A DNA stretch of 64,000 bases from Streptomyces sp. 3214.6 (GTDB lineage Bacteria > Actinomycetota > Actinomycetes > Streptomycetales > Streptomycetaceae): the NCBI RefSeq assembly GCF_900129855.1, contig NZ_LT670819.1, forward strand, positions 1,798,001 to 1,862,000, read 5' to 3'. Below, piece after piece: positions 48,830-57,894 of the stretch (its first letter is position 1; the number at the start of each line of letters is the position of its first letter). Position numbers and translations under genes: made by a program. The notes under the pieces were generated by a model, which had not been told where the DNA came from, made no database searches, and saw nothing but the letters and a program-made list of their open reading frames with translations.

Positions 48830-49531
48830 CGCGTCCCCCAGGGTCGTATCCCCTACTCGGCGAGGCGTGCAGGGGTCGGCGGCATATTCGACACATCAGG
48901 GTGGATGTCTGTGCGGGGGTCGGTAATCGAAAGTATTTGCCACATATCTGAACGCGTAATTTTCAACTACCCGGAACCGGTCAGTCCTTGCGGGTGTGGT
49001 GAGGCGCACGTGAGACGAGGTAACTAAAACTCGGGCAAAACGGTCCACTGGCGGATGTTTTCCGAGGACATTTGGCCAATGGGTCGCTTTGGGTAATTGT
49101 CCTGAAGTGGGCGCAGTATGCAGATGTGAGCCCCGGGCGTCGGTTAGGCGGGTGACGCGTGAGCGGTAAACGGGGCGTGTGCGGTCCCCGGGTATAGAAC
49201 CGGCCACGTAAGAGGGCCACGACAGCGGGACCGCTCGCACGCCATTGCTTCGGCCTGCACAGGGTCGGTTTCCTGCCCGGACTTCCCGATCGCACTGGGC
49301 GCATTGAGCGCTGCGGCGGCGGAGAGCCTCCAAGCTCCAGGGTCCGTCTGAGGACTGGGGCGAACCCAGCCGCGCCACGGGTGGGGATGTACTCGGTGGG
49401 CCAGGGCCGAGCTACAGCGCCTTCGCCCGCACCCGAAGATCAGCACGGACGACGACCCGCCGCAACCACACTGAAATGCCCGTTTTCCGAGGCCGCCTGT
49501 GCACCCTGGTCGGAAACACGGAAAGAAGACC
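48830..49531. other. Intergenic gap, AT-richer, possible transposon end
   Basis: No gene is supported in these 0.7 kb. From 48900 to 49110 the sequence is clearly more AT-rich than its surroundings and contains four (G/C)GTAA(T/C) elements (48922, 48955, 49019, 49092), three of them followed by an AA-containing half. Tn7-like ends carry several short transposase-binding sites, so this could be one end of the module encoded to the right. This is a guess from composition and position. Confidence 0.3.
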
Positions 49532-51016
49532 ATGGACGTCCCAAGCTCCTTGCGCAGGCTGGCGTTGGTCCCCGAGCCGTACTCTGGTGAGTCGCTGCTC
49601 AGCTGGGTGGATGCGCTCGCGCGCCTCAATCAGGTCTCCCGGCCCATGGCGCTGCGACTGACGGGCATAGCCAACACCTCAGCGCTGTCGGACAGCTTCG
49701 GCCACCACATCAGCGACACCGTCGTTCACTCGGTTCGCCTCACCACCGGGCTGACGGAAGAACAGGTGCGGGGCATAACGCTTGCCCGCTACGCAGGAGT
49801 GGCACTGGACCCACTGCCGCAACCTGACGCGGAAGGACGGTACGCCCTGGGCGGCTGGAGATATTGGCAGCGGAAAGTGTTGCGCCCGCATTCCAGCGCC
49901 TGCCCGGTGTGTCTGAGTGAGAACGGCGCCCGGTGGCTGTTGAAGTGGCGGCTGATTTGGTCCTTCGCGTGTGTCGAGCACCAGCGTTACCTGATCTCGG
50001 AATGCCGAGGTTGTGACGCTGGCCTCCATCCCCCGAGGCCCGGGACTCCTCAGTCCTGGATCTGCCCCGGGCCAGCTCCTGGCTGGGGACGCTACAAGCC
50101 GAGCAGGCCCTGTGGCCGTGACATCCGCCGCATGACTGCGAAGCCAGTCCATGACGTCCAACTTCTCGACTGCCAGCAGCGGATCGACCGCCTCCTGGAT
50201 GGTTCTGGAGACCCATCACGCGAGCAAGTGCGCGAGCTTTTCGGAGCGTTGTACCGATCGATGCAGGAGGCGTGGAACGCGGAGCGGCCGGTGCACCTCC
50301 CTCGCACCGACAAGGTCGTCGACCAGGCCTGGGGCAGAGACCACGCACCCGACGGCTTCCGCTGGCAGCCTCGCCCACTGATCGTGGCCGCCGCTCTTAA
50401 GATCGCAACCGAGGCTGGCCTCGGCTCGGAGAACGGTAGGACAAGCAAAGCAGCAGACCAGGTGAAGGCGCGGCCGAACTGGGGGCCTCCCCGGCCGCGG
50501 ATCCTCGTACCCCGTGGCGAGTTCCAACTGCCTGCGAACCGCTTCGGAGGTTACTGCCACCACGAAGGCTGCGGAACCTGGGTGCCGGCTGGGCACGGTG
50601 CGAGGGTGAACGACGCATCAGGCGGAGGCACTTACTGTCCACAGCACGCGGACCAGTTCATCGCCCAGGCATGTCCTCGGGCACACTCCGGACCGATCAC
50701 GAGCACTGACCCCCGACTCCGATTCCTCGACGCGCGGCTCTGTGAGGAAGAACGGCGGCTTCAAGAGGGGAACGCCGAACTGTCAGAGCGGGTGATCGCG
50801 GGTCAGCGGCTGATCCTGGACGCCTGCATAGACACCGATCCACGAACCAGCGAGGGGAAAGCGCTGCGGTATGCCGCACGGTGCCTGCTGCTGCCCTACG
50901 TCAGCCACCCGGAGTTTCGGCCGACGTGGCTGCCTCGACGGGGTGAGAACCCCGCGTACCCCATCGCGGAGGGCTCGACCGGCGGGGCCAACGGCGAGAT
51001 GGTGGGCCGTGGCTGA
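49532..51016 (+). CDS. tniQ: TniQ-family protein (first copy)
   Basis: A 494-residue TniQ/TnsD-type target-selection protein. The N-terminal TniQ domain shows LALVPEPYSGESLLSWVDAL, LRLTGIANTS and a zinc-binding cluster CPVCLSENGARWLLKWRL...CVEHQRYLISECRGC. The C-terminal region has further CHHEGCGTWVP and YCPQHADQF zinc-type segments. ATG 49532 with a GAAAGAAG site is preferred. Such proteins choose the target for Tn7/Tn5053-type transposition. It is the longest of three tniQ genes and is closely related in its first 30 residues to the one at 52026-53141. It overlaps the second tniQ by 8 bp. Confidence 0.87.
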   Translation: MDVPSSLRRLALVPEPYSGESLLSWVDALARLNQVSRPMALRLTGIANTSALSDSFGHHISDTVVHSVRLTTGLTEEQVRGITLARYAGVALDPLPQPDAEGRYALGGWRYWQRKVLRPHSSACPVCLSENGARWLLKWRLIWSFACVEHQRYLISECRGCDAGLHPPRPGTPQSWICPGPAPGWGRYKPSRPCGRDIRRMTAKPVHDVQLLDCQQRIDRLLDGSGDPSREQVRELFGALYRSMQEAWNAERPVHLPRTDKVVDQAWGRDHAPDGFRWQPRPLIVAAALKIATEAGLGSENGRTSKAADQVKARPNWGPPRPRILVPRGEFQLPANRFGGYCHHEGCGTWVPAGHGARVNDASGGGTYCPQHADQFIAQACPRAHSGPITSTDPRLRFLDARLCEEERRLQEGNAELSERVIAGQRLILDACIDTDPRTSEGKALRYAARCLLLPYVSHPEFRPTWLPRRGENPAYPIAEGSTGGANGEMVGRG

Positions 51017-51965
51017 CCAAGAGCGAGTCCGGCGGCTCGGGTCGGTTGCGACTCCGTTGGCCGGGGAGTCGTTTCTCAGCTGGGTCGACACCCTGGCTGT
51101 TACCTGGAATGTGCAGCGCGGAGTGGCTTTGCGGGAACTGGGGCTGCCCGGCCGGCCGGATTTCGGCGCAGCGCAAATTCATCTGAGCCCTGAAGGGCTT
51201 GAAGGAGTGTGCCGACGGACGGGGCTGCGGCCGGTGCAGGTGAAGCGGATACTGTTTTCCTTCTACGCTCCTACGGCACTGCCCCAGTTCGCGTCCTACG
51301 AAAGTCGGAAGTGGCCCGTCCGCGTTCCTTGGCTGCGGCGCGATCACTCGGCGGCGTGTCCTCTTTGCCTGCAGGCGTCGGAGGGCCGCTGGTTGCTCAG
51401 CTGGAGGTTGAAATGGACCTTCCTGTGTGCGGATCACCTGGTGTACTTGGTGGACCGTTGTCCACGCTGCAATCTGCGGCTCTATTGGCGTCATGAGTGG
51501 ACCGGTGCTGGACAGCGGGAGCACTGCACTCGGCCCTTGGGGCAGCGAAATCGTGCGGCCATCCGCGCAGGTGCCACAGTGTGCGGGTTCCGGGTCCTGG
51601 AGATTCCAGCAGTCCCTGTGGACGACGAAGAGGCTGTCCACGTCCAACGCCGTGTCTCCGCGCTGCTCACACCCGCAGACGCCTCGCACAATGATCTGTC
51701 GCGCCGCTTGATGGTAAAGATGTCAGAGATCGTCCGAGATGCTGCACAAAGGAAGACGATGGGCGCCATGCTCGACCGGATGGAAGACAGCGTCGTACGA
51801 GCCGTCGAGAGCGTGAGGCCACCTTTCGATGACCACCCACCGTTGTCGTGGACGCTGGAGAACGGATCGCCCGCCGCCGTTTCCGCCCTCGTGCGTATTG
51901 CCGCCCGCACTGTGCTGTTGGACAGCCCGGGTGCCGACGCCGCCGCTGACGGTGCGATCAACTAA
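51009..51965 (+). CDS. tniQ: TniQ-family protein (second, divergent copy)
   Basis: A 318-residue protein starting at GTG 51009 inside the end of the first tniQ. It has LGSVATPLAGESFLSWVDTL, the HLSPEGLEGVCRRTGLRPVQ helix-turn-helix-like part and the zinc cluster CPLCLQASEGRWLLSWRLKW...CADHLVYLVDRCPRC. It lacks the extra C-terminal zinc segments of the other two copies. Being co-translated with the first copy, it could act as a partner, as in Tn7-like systems that need two TniQ-type proteins. Confidence 0.85.
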   Translation: MADQERVRRLGSVATPLAGESFLSWVDTLAVTWNVQRGVALRELGLPGRPDFGAAQIHLSPEGLEGVCRRTGLRPVQVKRILFSFYAPTALPQFASYESRKWPVRVPWLRRDHSAACPLCLQASEGRWLLSWRLKWTFLCADHLVYLVDRCPRCNLRLYWRHEWTGAGQREHCTRPLGQRNRAAIRAGATVCGFRVLEIPAVPVDDEEAVHVQRRVSALLTPADASHNDLSRRLMVKMSEIVRDAAQRKTMGAMLDRMEDSVVRAVESVRPPFDDHPPLSWTLENGSPAAVSALVRIAARTVLLDSPGADAAADGAIN

Positions 51966-52025
51966 TAGGGCCCCGGCCTGACTGCAACGAGTCACGGCGT
52001 GCCGTGGCGAGAATGCCTCGACGAC

Positions 52026-53141
52026 TCAGCGAGGCACAGAGCCGCAATTGTCTGATGTGGTGGCGCGATCGACGTGCTTGGAGCACAGAACCAGCGGACC
52101 GTCCTTCGTCTGTGCCACGACTCCTTGCCCTGGCGGTACCCAGACCAGGCAGGCGACAGCCCGGCACGTGCCGCCGAAGCGGTTGACCGGCGCCACGGCT
52201 CCGGTCGCCCTGGGAAAGCCGTCCGTCGACCACGAGGCCATGTCCACCTGATCGTGGACCCTTTGGGCGGTGCCGAGGCCACCCAGCGTGGCGATCTTGA
52301 TAAGGGCCGCGGTCAGCAGCGGATCGTCCAGATACGACAAGATACCGCCGTGGCCGCGCCACCGCCGGTGGAGCACGGCCTCGGTGTCCGGAAGCGACGG
52401 GGCGAAGTCGTAGCCGCCGGTGATGTCCTCCAGCGCCAGGTGCAACGTGCGCAGGATGTCTGTGCTGCCCGGACGGTGTGGATGGTCGACGAGATCGTCG
52501 AGACGGCGCTGGCATTCAAGGAGGTGTGGGTCGGACAGTCGGGGCGGACGCATGCGCCAGATGGAGCGCTGGCAGACGACCCCCGGACGTCTCCAGTCGG
52601 GCTGGCCGCACACCACAGCGCTTCCCAGACTAGGAATCACCTGATGCAGACCCCTGCCGCAACCGCGGCAGGAACTGATCAGGAAAGCGCGGTGGCGTAC
52701 ACAGGCGAAGGACCAGATCAGACGCCATCGCAGCAACCACCGTCCGCCGTTTTCCACCAGACAGGCTGGACACGCGCGCGACCGGAGCGGCTGGGCAAGT
52801 CGCTGGCGGTGCAACCGCATGGCGATCGTCCGATGGTTCACAGAGGAAGGCGCCCCCGCCAGAACACCATCCGCATAATGCATGAGCGTTATCCGACGGA
52901 GTTCCCCGGCCGACAAGCCGGTGGTCACCCCCACGCGAGCCATCGTTCCTGTCGGAAGATGGGTGCCGAAGCGCACGCTGGGCCGGTACGTGGAGCCGCC
53001 GGGGCGGGCAAAGGCCGAGAAGCGCAGGGCATGCAGGCGGCTGATCCGGTTGAGTCGGGCGAGTGCGTCGACCCAGCTGAGCAGGGACTCACCGGGATAC
53101 GGCTCCGGTACCAGAGCAAGGCGACGCAACGATTCGGACAC
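52026..53141 (-). CDS. tniQ: TniQ-family protein (third copy, downstream of tniB)
   Basis: A 371-residue TniQ protein on the minus strand, from GTG 53141, with LALVPEPYPGESLLSWVDAL, the zinc cluster CPACLVENGGRWLLRWRLIW...CVRHRAFLISSCRGC, and a C-terminal segment FGGTCRAVACLVWVPPGQG. It lies directly downstream of the tniB tail (56 bp) and so is the original last gene of the tnsA-tniA-tniB-tniQ operon. The first two copies face it convergently with a 60-bp gap. Confidence 0.88.
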   Translation of the reverse strand: MSESLRRLALVPEPYPGESLLSWVDALARLNRISRLHALRFSAFARPGGSTYRPSVRFGTHLPTGTMARVGVTTGLSAGELRRITLMHYADGVLAGAPSSVNHRTIAMRLHRQRLAQPLRSRACPACLVENGGRWLLRWRLIWSFACVRHRAFLISSCRGCGRGLHQVIPSLGSAVVCGQPDWRRPGVVCQRSIWRMRPPRLSDPHLLECQRRLDDLVDHPHRPGSTDILRTLHLALEDITGGYDFAPSLPDTEAVLHRRWRGHGGILSYLDDPLLTAALIKIATLGGLGTAQRVHDQVDMASWSTDGFPRATGAVAPVNRFGGTCRAVACLVWVPPGQGVVAQTKDGPLVLCSKHVDRATTSDNCGSVPR

Positions 53142-53196
53142 ACGCAGAGCATGCCAGTGAGCCCTTATCGGGCCACGTCAGGCGCTACTTGTGTCC

Positions 53197-53315
53197 TCAG
53201 GCACTTCCGTCTGCTGCGGCCGACTTCTTTTTCGGCTTGCTTGTGCTCTTAGACGACGGGCGGGACCGCAGTTCGACAACCTTGGCGTAGGTACGTTCGT
53301 GGTCGTACCGACAGG
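53197..53315 (-). pseudogene. tniB: tniB, displaced 3' end
   Basis: On the minus strand this encodes YDHERTYAKVVELRSRPSSK and a lysine-rich tail KPKKKSAAADGSA with a stop at 53197. Joined to the tniB body at 55025, across the removed IS256 element and one target copy, it makes a continuous C-terminus LSYDHERTYAKVVE. The basic tail is reasonable for a DNA-associated AAA+ ATPase. Confidence 0.72.
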
Positions 53316-53438
53316 GAGCAATGCTCAAGACTTGTGGATCAGCCTCGGGTTGGCGCGTGAAGGGCGTACCTTCCCGAATGATCCTGTGATGGTCATCGAG
53401 TAGGCCGACGTTGGCGCGTCGGTCGGGAAGGCACGCCC

Positions 53439-54689
53439 GTGCTCACGGTAGTCAACGAAGACGGAACGACACCACACGGCTCCCTGATCGACGAGATCGT
53501 CCGGGAGGGCGCACGGCGGATGCTGGCCGCCGCGCTGGAAGCCGAAGTCAACACCTACATAGCCGAGTTGGCTGATCAGCGGGACGCGTCCGGGCGGCGT
53601 CTGGTGGTGCGCAACGGCTTCCACCAGCCGCGGAAGGTCACGACCGCGGCCGGGGCGATCGAGGTGAAGGCCCCGCGGGTCAATGACAAGCGCGTCGACG
53701 AGGCCACCGGGGAGCGCAAGCGGTTCTCCTCGGCGATCCTGCCGCCCTGGGCCCGCAAGTCCCCGAAGATCAGCGAGGTGCTCCCTCTGCTCTATCTGCA
53801 CGGCCTGTCGTCGGGTGACTTCGTGCCCGCGCTGGAGCAGTTCCTCGGCTCCTCCGCCGGCCTCTCGCCCGCCACGGTCACCCGGCTGACCGGGCAGTGG
53901 CAGGCCGATCACACGGCATTCGGCGAGCGTGACCTGTCGGCGACGGACTACGTGTACGTGTGGGCCGACGGCATCCACCTGCGGATCCGCCTGGCCGAGG
54001 CGAAGTCCTGCGTGCTGGTCGTCATGGGGGTGCGCGCGGACGGCACGAAGGAGCTGATCGCGATGGCCGACGGCTACCGCGAGTCCGCCGAGTCCTGGGC
54101 CGACCTGCTGCGTGACTGCGCACGGCGCGGGATGCGCGCTCCGGTCCTCGCGGTCGGCGACGGAGCACTGGGCTTTTGGAAGGCCCTGGCAGAGGTGTTT
54201 CCCGAGGCCCGCCATCAGCGGTGCTGGGTTCATAAAACGGCCAATGTGCTCAACGCGATCCCGACGTCGGCCCAGCCCAGCGCGCGAAAGGCGCTGCAGG
54301 ACATCTACAACGCCGAGGACCGCGACCATGCGGTGAAAGCCGTCGCCGCATTCGAGAAGACCTACGGCGCGAAGTGGCCCAAGGCCGTCAAGAAGATCAC
54401 CGACGACGTTGACGAGCTGCTGGCGTTCTACGACTTCCCGGCCGAGCACTGGGTTCACCTGCGCACCACGAATCCGATCGAATCGACCTTCGCGACAGTG
54501 CGGCTGAGGACCAAGGTCACCAAGGGCGCCGGCAGCGCGGCCGCCGCACTTGCCATGGTCTTCAAGCTCGTCGAATCCGCCCAGGCGCGCTGGCGAGCGG
54601 TCAACGCGCCCCACCTCGTGGCACTCGTCCGTGCCGGAGCCCGCTTCGAACGCGGCCTCCTGGCCGAGCGGCCGAAGGCGGCGGCGTGA
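53439..54689 (+). CDS. IS256-family transposase
   Basis: A 416-residue DDE transposase of the IS256/mutator family. The frame is complete: RDASGRRLVVRNGFHQPRKV, the Asp in VYVWADGIHLRIR, GMRAPVLAVGDGALGFWKAL (second Asp), HQRCWVHKTANVLNAIP and the C-terminal Glu region TTNPIESTFATVRLRT. The start at 53439 or a nearby codon fits the family N-terminus. It has no visible damage, so the element may be active. Confidence 0.93.
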   Translation: MLTVVNEDGTTPHGSLIDEIVREGARRMLAAALEAEVNTYIAELADQRDASGRRLVVRNGFHQPRKVTTAAGAIEVKAPRVNDKRVDEATGERKRFSSAILPPWARKSPKISEVLPLLYLHGLSSGDFVPALEQFLGSSAGLSPATVTRLTGQWQADHTAFGERDLSATDYVYVWADGIHLRIRLAEAKSCVLVVMGVRADGTKELIAMADGYRESAESWADLLRDCARRGMRAPVLAVGDGALGFWKALAEVFPEARHQRCWVHKTANVLNAIPTSAQPSARKALQDIYNAEDRDHAVKAVAAFEKTYGAKWPKAVKKITDDVDELLAFYDFPAEHWVHLRTTNPIESTFATVRLRTKVTKGAGSAAAALAMVFKLVESAQARWRAVNAPHLVALVRAGARFERGLLAERPKAAA

Positions 54690-54994
54690 TGAACCAAAGA
54701 CGCCGACCGGGGCGATCTTGGCCGCGAAGCAACCGCGGCTACGCTCTACTCAAAGTGGACATCGTCGAGGACGACGCCTGGTCGTCCCAGCCAGAAGCCG
54801 CCCGCAGCCTGGGCATCACGCTCATCCGCGTCGGGATGCTCATCGCCAACCGCCGTCTCATACCGGCAGAGAACCCGGCTGGTCAGGCTGGAGTCACAAC
54901 TGCCAGCGTCCAAGCCGAGGAAATCTGGCGAGCGAACGCGACAAAGCGAGCGAAGCTCGCCCGTCTCCTGAAGGACACGATCAACTGGTTCTGA
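54689..54994 (+). CDS. Small accessory protein of the IS256 element
   Basis: A short protein (about 100 residues) whose ATG at 54689 overlaps the transposase stop (TGATG), indicating coupled translation. The middle PEAARSLGITLIRVGMLIAN looks like a helix-turn-helix, and the C-terminus is helical and basic (RANATKRAKLARLLKD). No named family is recognised. It ends just before the right terminal repeat. Confidence 0.6.
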   Translation: MNQRRRPGRSWPRSNRGYALLKVDIVEDDAWSSQPEAARSLGITLIRVGMLIANRRLIPAENPAGQAGVTTASVQAEEIWRANATKRAKLARLLKDTINWF

Positions 54995-55024
54995 TCACTG
55001 ATCCACAAGTCTTGACGATAGCTC

Positions 55025-55860
55025 TACGACAGGACGATGGAGTCCATGATCTCGCGCGTGATGGCCTCAGTTCCGAGCTTGACAGCGCGCACGGCACTGC
55101 GGCGGATGAGAGCGTGGAGACCAGCGATGCTGCCGTTGGTGCGGTCGTGGAGGTAGCGCCAGTGTCGGCGGGTCAGGCTCTTCTTCTCGTGCGCGTGGTT
55201 GGCGATGAACTTGATGTGGTCATTGGAGGCCCGCCCCTCCTTTTGGGAGCAGTCCAGGAAATGCAGGTCGTCAAAGACGAGCAACTGCGTACCGCATGCC
55301 TTGAGCGCGGTCAGGACACGATCGTCGATGGTGTCCTTGGTGCCGCTGGTAGGCACATTCAGGTAACGGGCGATCGCGATGGAGATCTGCTTGGGGGTGA
55401 CCTGGTCGGCGAGGGAGATGTAGACAACGGGGACGTACGCCCCCAGCCGATCAGGGGCAAACCGCTCGGGGAAATCCTCGCGGAGGTCGAGCTCGAACTT
55501 CCGGCCGATCATCTTGACCAGAGTGGACTTACCGACCGTAGGTGGGCCGTCGATGAGAAGTCCCAGCCGAGCTCCGGGTGGAGCCATCTCGTTCGCATCG
55601 AGCAGTTCCGTGATCTCCGATTCGAAGTGCTGAACGGCAGGAGTCCAGGCCAGAACCAAGGCGCTGTGATACCGGTTGCGGCTGCGGATCAGACGACGCC
55701 GTTCCGGATCGTCTTCGGCCATCGCCACATAGGTGTCGTACGGGGGAAGGCGAGGACGGGGTGGCGGTTCGTAGAAGACGTACGCGAACCAGTCCTCCTT
55801 GGTACGCGGTTCGGCCAGACCGGGATGGGTGCTGTCGGAGTCCTTCGGCGGCAGGGCCAT
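55025..55860 (-). pseudogene. tniB: tniB (TnsC-type AAA+ ATPase), interrupted and internally deleted
   Basis: ATG 55860 overlaps the tniA stop (TGATG). The protein has an N-terminal linker, Walker A LLIDGPPTVGKSTLVKM and Walker B TQLLVFDDLHFLDC, typical of the transposition regulators TniB/TnsC. After HIKFIANHAHEKK it jumps to RRHWRYLHDRTNGSIAGLHA. By comparison with family members as I recall them, some 60-80 residues including the sensor region are missing, an in-frame internal deletion. The IS256 element then interrupts the 3' end at 55024 and a TAG ends the frame two bases inside the junction. Confidence 0.8.
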
Positions 55861-56606
55861 CACAGTGTGTCGTCCTCCTCTGGACGGCCGCCCCACACCT
55901 CGTACGCCGGCAGAGTGTCGAAGTCGATCGTGGCCTCTCCTTCGTCGTCCGCGGGCAGCGGTGGCACGGCCCGCAGGTGGGAATCCTTGACCGATGCCTC
56001 GGCGGCGGAATCGACAAGGTCGGTGCGAGCTTTGTCCCGCGCCGCCGCCCTGGCTCGCTCGGCGTCCCGGGCCCGCGCCCGGCGGGAGCGTGCGGTGGAC
56101 GCCTCGGCGGCGTCCGTGCGGTTCTGCAAGTCCAGCAACGCGTCCAACACGGCCTCTTGATCCTCTGGATTGCGCCCTCGTTCGCGCAATTCCTGCTTGA
56201 CCTGGCGCAGCGTGATGTCCGTGAACGGCTCCAGCCCGGTCAGGGCATGCGTCCAGCGCAGAGTGTGCCAGTCGCCGGTGTAGGGGTCGTGGAGGTAGAC
56301 CTGTGTCATGTCCCGCGGGTCGTAGCGGACCGGCCAGGCGCCCGTGGCGTGTGCGTAGGGGGACTTGGCACCGTTGTACGTGCCCGTGATGGGCGCGCTG
56401 TAGTGCAGGTAGTCCTTCTGGATGCGGCGGTCGTGAATCCCGCACCAGTGGATCGGCAGCAGCTCCAGGAACAGGTTCGGATCGCGTGGGGCAGCGATGT
56501 AGCCGCAGCGGTGCACCGCCAGCCGGTAAGCGTCGTTGGGTGACAGGCTGATCTCCGGGAATCCCGGCAGCACCAGCCCTTTGTGCTGGCGCCGCTGGTA
56601 GACCGC
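55860..56606 (-). pseudogene. tniA: tniA, C-terminal part (separated by an inserted element)
   Basis: The minus strand reads AVYQRRQHKGLVLPGFPEIS and LAVHRCGYIAAPRDPNLFLE, then LLPIHWCGIHDRRIQKDYLH. This is the Mu-transposase-type C-terminal barrel of TniA, with a charged helical tail for contact with TniB. It is the direct continuation of the frame broken at 61611. Its 5' boundary at 56606 is the ACCGC repeat of the inserted tyrosine-recombinase element. Confidence 0.82.
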
Positions 56607-56792
56607 TTTACCGACCGCAGGAGCTCGTGAACCGGCTCTGAACTGCGGCGATTCATAGACTACATGTTCGTGACGATGGGATGGGGTCCTCGCTGTAACT
56701 CGACCCTGCGGACCTCGACCCCGGACTGTTGTTGATCACTCCGGGCCAGATATTCGCTGTGTCCGGGGGCCGGGTGTTCGTAGGGTCCGTGC

Positions 56793-57158
56793 ATGACGGA
56801 CGAGAGTGAGCGGGCAGTGCAAGCGGCCATTGATGGGGAGTTGCGGCTTCTGGATCCTGAGGTGCGTGCTTCTCCAGCCCTCGTTTTGGAGCTTCTGGAT
56901 CCGGAGTTCACCGAGATCGGAGCGTCTGGTCGCTGGTGGGACGTGGAGTCGATCCTCACGGTGACGAGTGGGGGAACAGTGTCCTCGGAGTCGCCGGTCA
57001 AGGTCAGCAAGATGTCCGGGACCGTCCTGGCTCCGGGGATCGTTCACCTGACGTACTTCGCCGACAACCAGGAGCGCCGGGCATGGCGGAGCTCCTTGTG
57101 GCGCCTGACCGAGACGGGCTGGCGCCTGTACTTTCACCAAGGCACTTTGGCCAGTTGA
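56793..57158 (+). CDS. NTF2-like (DUF4440-type) small protein, element cargo
   Basis: A 121-residue protein beginning TDESERAVQAAIDGELRLLD, with FTEIGASGRWWDVESILTVT and the closing strands WRSSLWRLTETGWRLYFHQG. This is the SnoaL/NTF2-like cone fold of the DUF4440 group. It may bind a small ligand or act as an enzyme; no catalytic residues can be assigned. It is the only gene of the inserted element on the plus strand, so it is probably cargo. A bidirectional terminator separates it from tnpC. Confidence 0.75.
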   Translation: MTDESERAVQAAIDGELRLLDPEVRASPALVLELLDPEFTEIGASGRWWDVESILTVTSGGTVSSESPVKVSKMSGTVLAPGIVHLTYFADNQERRAWRSSLWRLTETGWRLYFHQGTLAS

Positions 57159-57260
57159 AGGATGTCTGCCCCGCCGTCGGCGAGGGCGGCAGGAGCACAT
57201 CTGTCCTCCCACCGAAAGGCCGCAGGTGGGGCCAAACACTCACTTCCGGAATCAGTGGGA

Positions 57261-57291
57261 TGGCCCGTCCACCGGGACGGTGGACGGGCCA
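57261..57291. terminator. Bidirectional hairpin terminator
   Basis: TGGCCCGTCCACC (57261-57273) is the exact complement of GGTGGACGGGCCA (57279-57291), with a 5-base loop. It lies between the convergent NTF2-like gene and the tnpC-type gene and can serve both. Confidence 0.85.
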
Positions 57292-57312
57292 TGAGATGCC
57301 GGCGGGATGTGA

Positions 57313-57894
57313 TCAGGCTGGTGGTTCCGGCCCGGTGAGGCGGGCTTCGAGGTCGGCGACCCGTCGGTCCTGGAAGCGGAGGTTGGATCGGGCGGCTTTG
57401 AGCCGCTCGTCGAGGGTGCGGTTGTCGGCGGTCAGCTGGCGGACCCTTTGCTTGAGGGTGGTGTTCTCCGTGGTGATCCGCTGGACGACCTCTTCGGTCC
57501 ACTCGGCTTGCAAGTCCCTGATCTGGCCGAGGAGTTCACCGATTCGGGTGCGCTGGGCGAGGATCTCGGCCTGGGCGGCCTTGAGTGCGTCCTCGGCGTT
57601 CAGCGCGCGCTCGCGCCAGGTCGCCTCGCGCTCGTCGTCCTGTTCGACGAGCATCCGGGTCCGGTGATCACCTGCCTCGGTCATCGCCGTGGCGATGGCG
57701 GCCCGGGCCTCGGGGTTGGCATAGAGGAAGGTGCGTGAGACGTTCGCCCGCCGGGCGACAGCGGCGACGCTGACCTGGGCCTTCTCCCGGTGGAGCCGGG
57801 CGATGGACTCACGGACCCGTAGGAGGGCCGTTTCGGTCTTGCTGCGTCGGGCCGCCAGGGCAGCGGCAGTGCGGGGTTCGGGGACGCTGTTCAT
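57313..57894 (-). CDS. TnpC-type accessory protein (DUF6262-like)
   Basis: A 193-residue protein with an N-terminal helix-turn-helix-like stretch VSVAAVARRANVSRTFLYAN (about residues 42-61) and a long coiled-coil region (about 95-185: heptad-rich RTRIGELLGQIRDLQAEW and LTADNRTLDERLKAARSNLR). This layout is that of the TnpC proteins that accompany TnpA/TnpB recombinases in Tn554-type elements. ATG 57894 overlaps the tnpB stop (57891). Confidence 0.75.
   Translation of the reverse strand: MNSVPEPRTAAALAARRSKTETALLRVRESIARLHREKAQVSVAAVARRANVSRTFLYANPEARAAIATAMTEAGDHRTRMLVEQDDEREATWRERALNAEDALKAAQAEILAQRTRIGELLGQIRDLQAEWTEEVVQRITTENTTLKQRVRQLTADNRTLDERLKAARSNLRFQDRRVADLEARLTGPEPPA

Larger units (their letters stand above)
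53316..55024 (+). mobile_element. IS256-family insertion sequence inside tniB
   Basis: A 1,709-bp element. Its ends form inverted repeats: an identical 18-base block TCAAGACTTGTGGATCAG (53325-53342) and its complement (54998-55015), extended outward to GAGC/GCTC with three mismatches. Flanks show the target copy TACGACAGG on the right (55025-55033) and TACCGACAGG on the left (53306-53315), a 9-bp duplication with one extra base. It carries a transposase and a short second gene. Confidence 0.85.

Noticed and set aside
48896-49378. Possible 160-codon gene on the minus strand in the gap before tniQ
   Set aside because: The composition is non-coding and AT-richer, with no ribosome-binding site and no recognisable motif.
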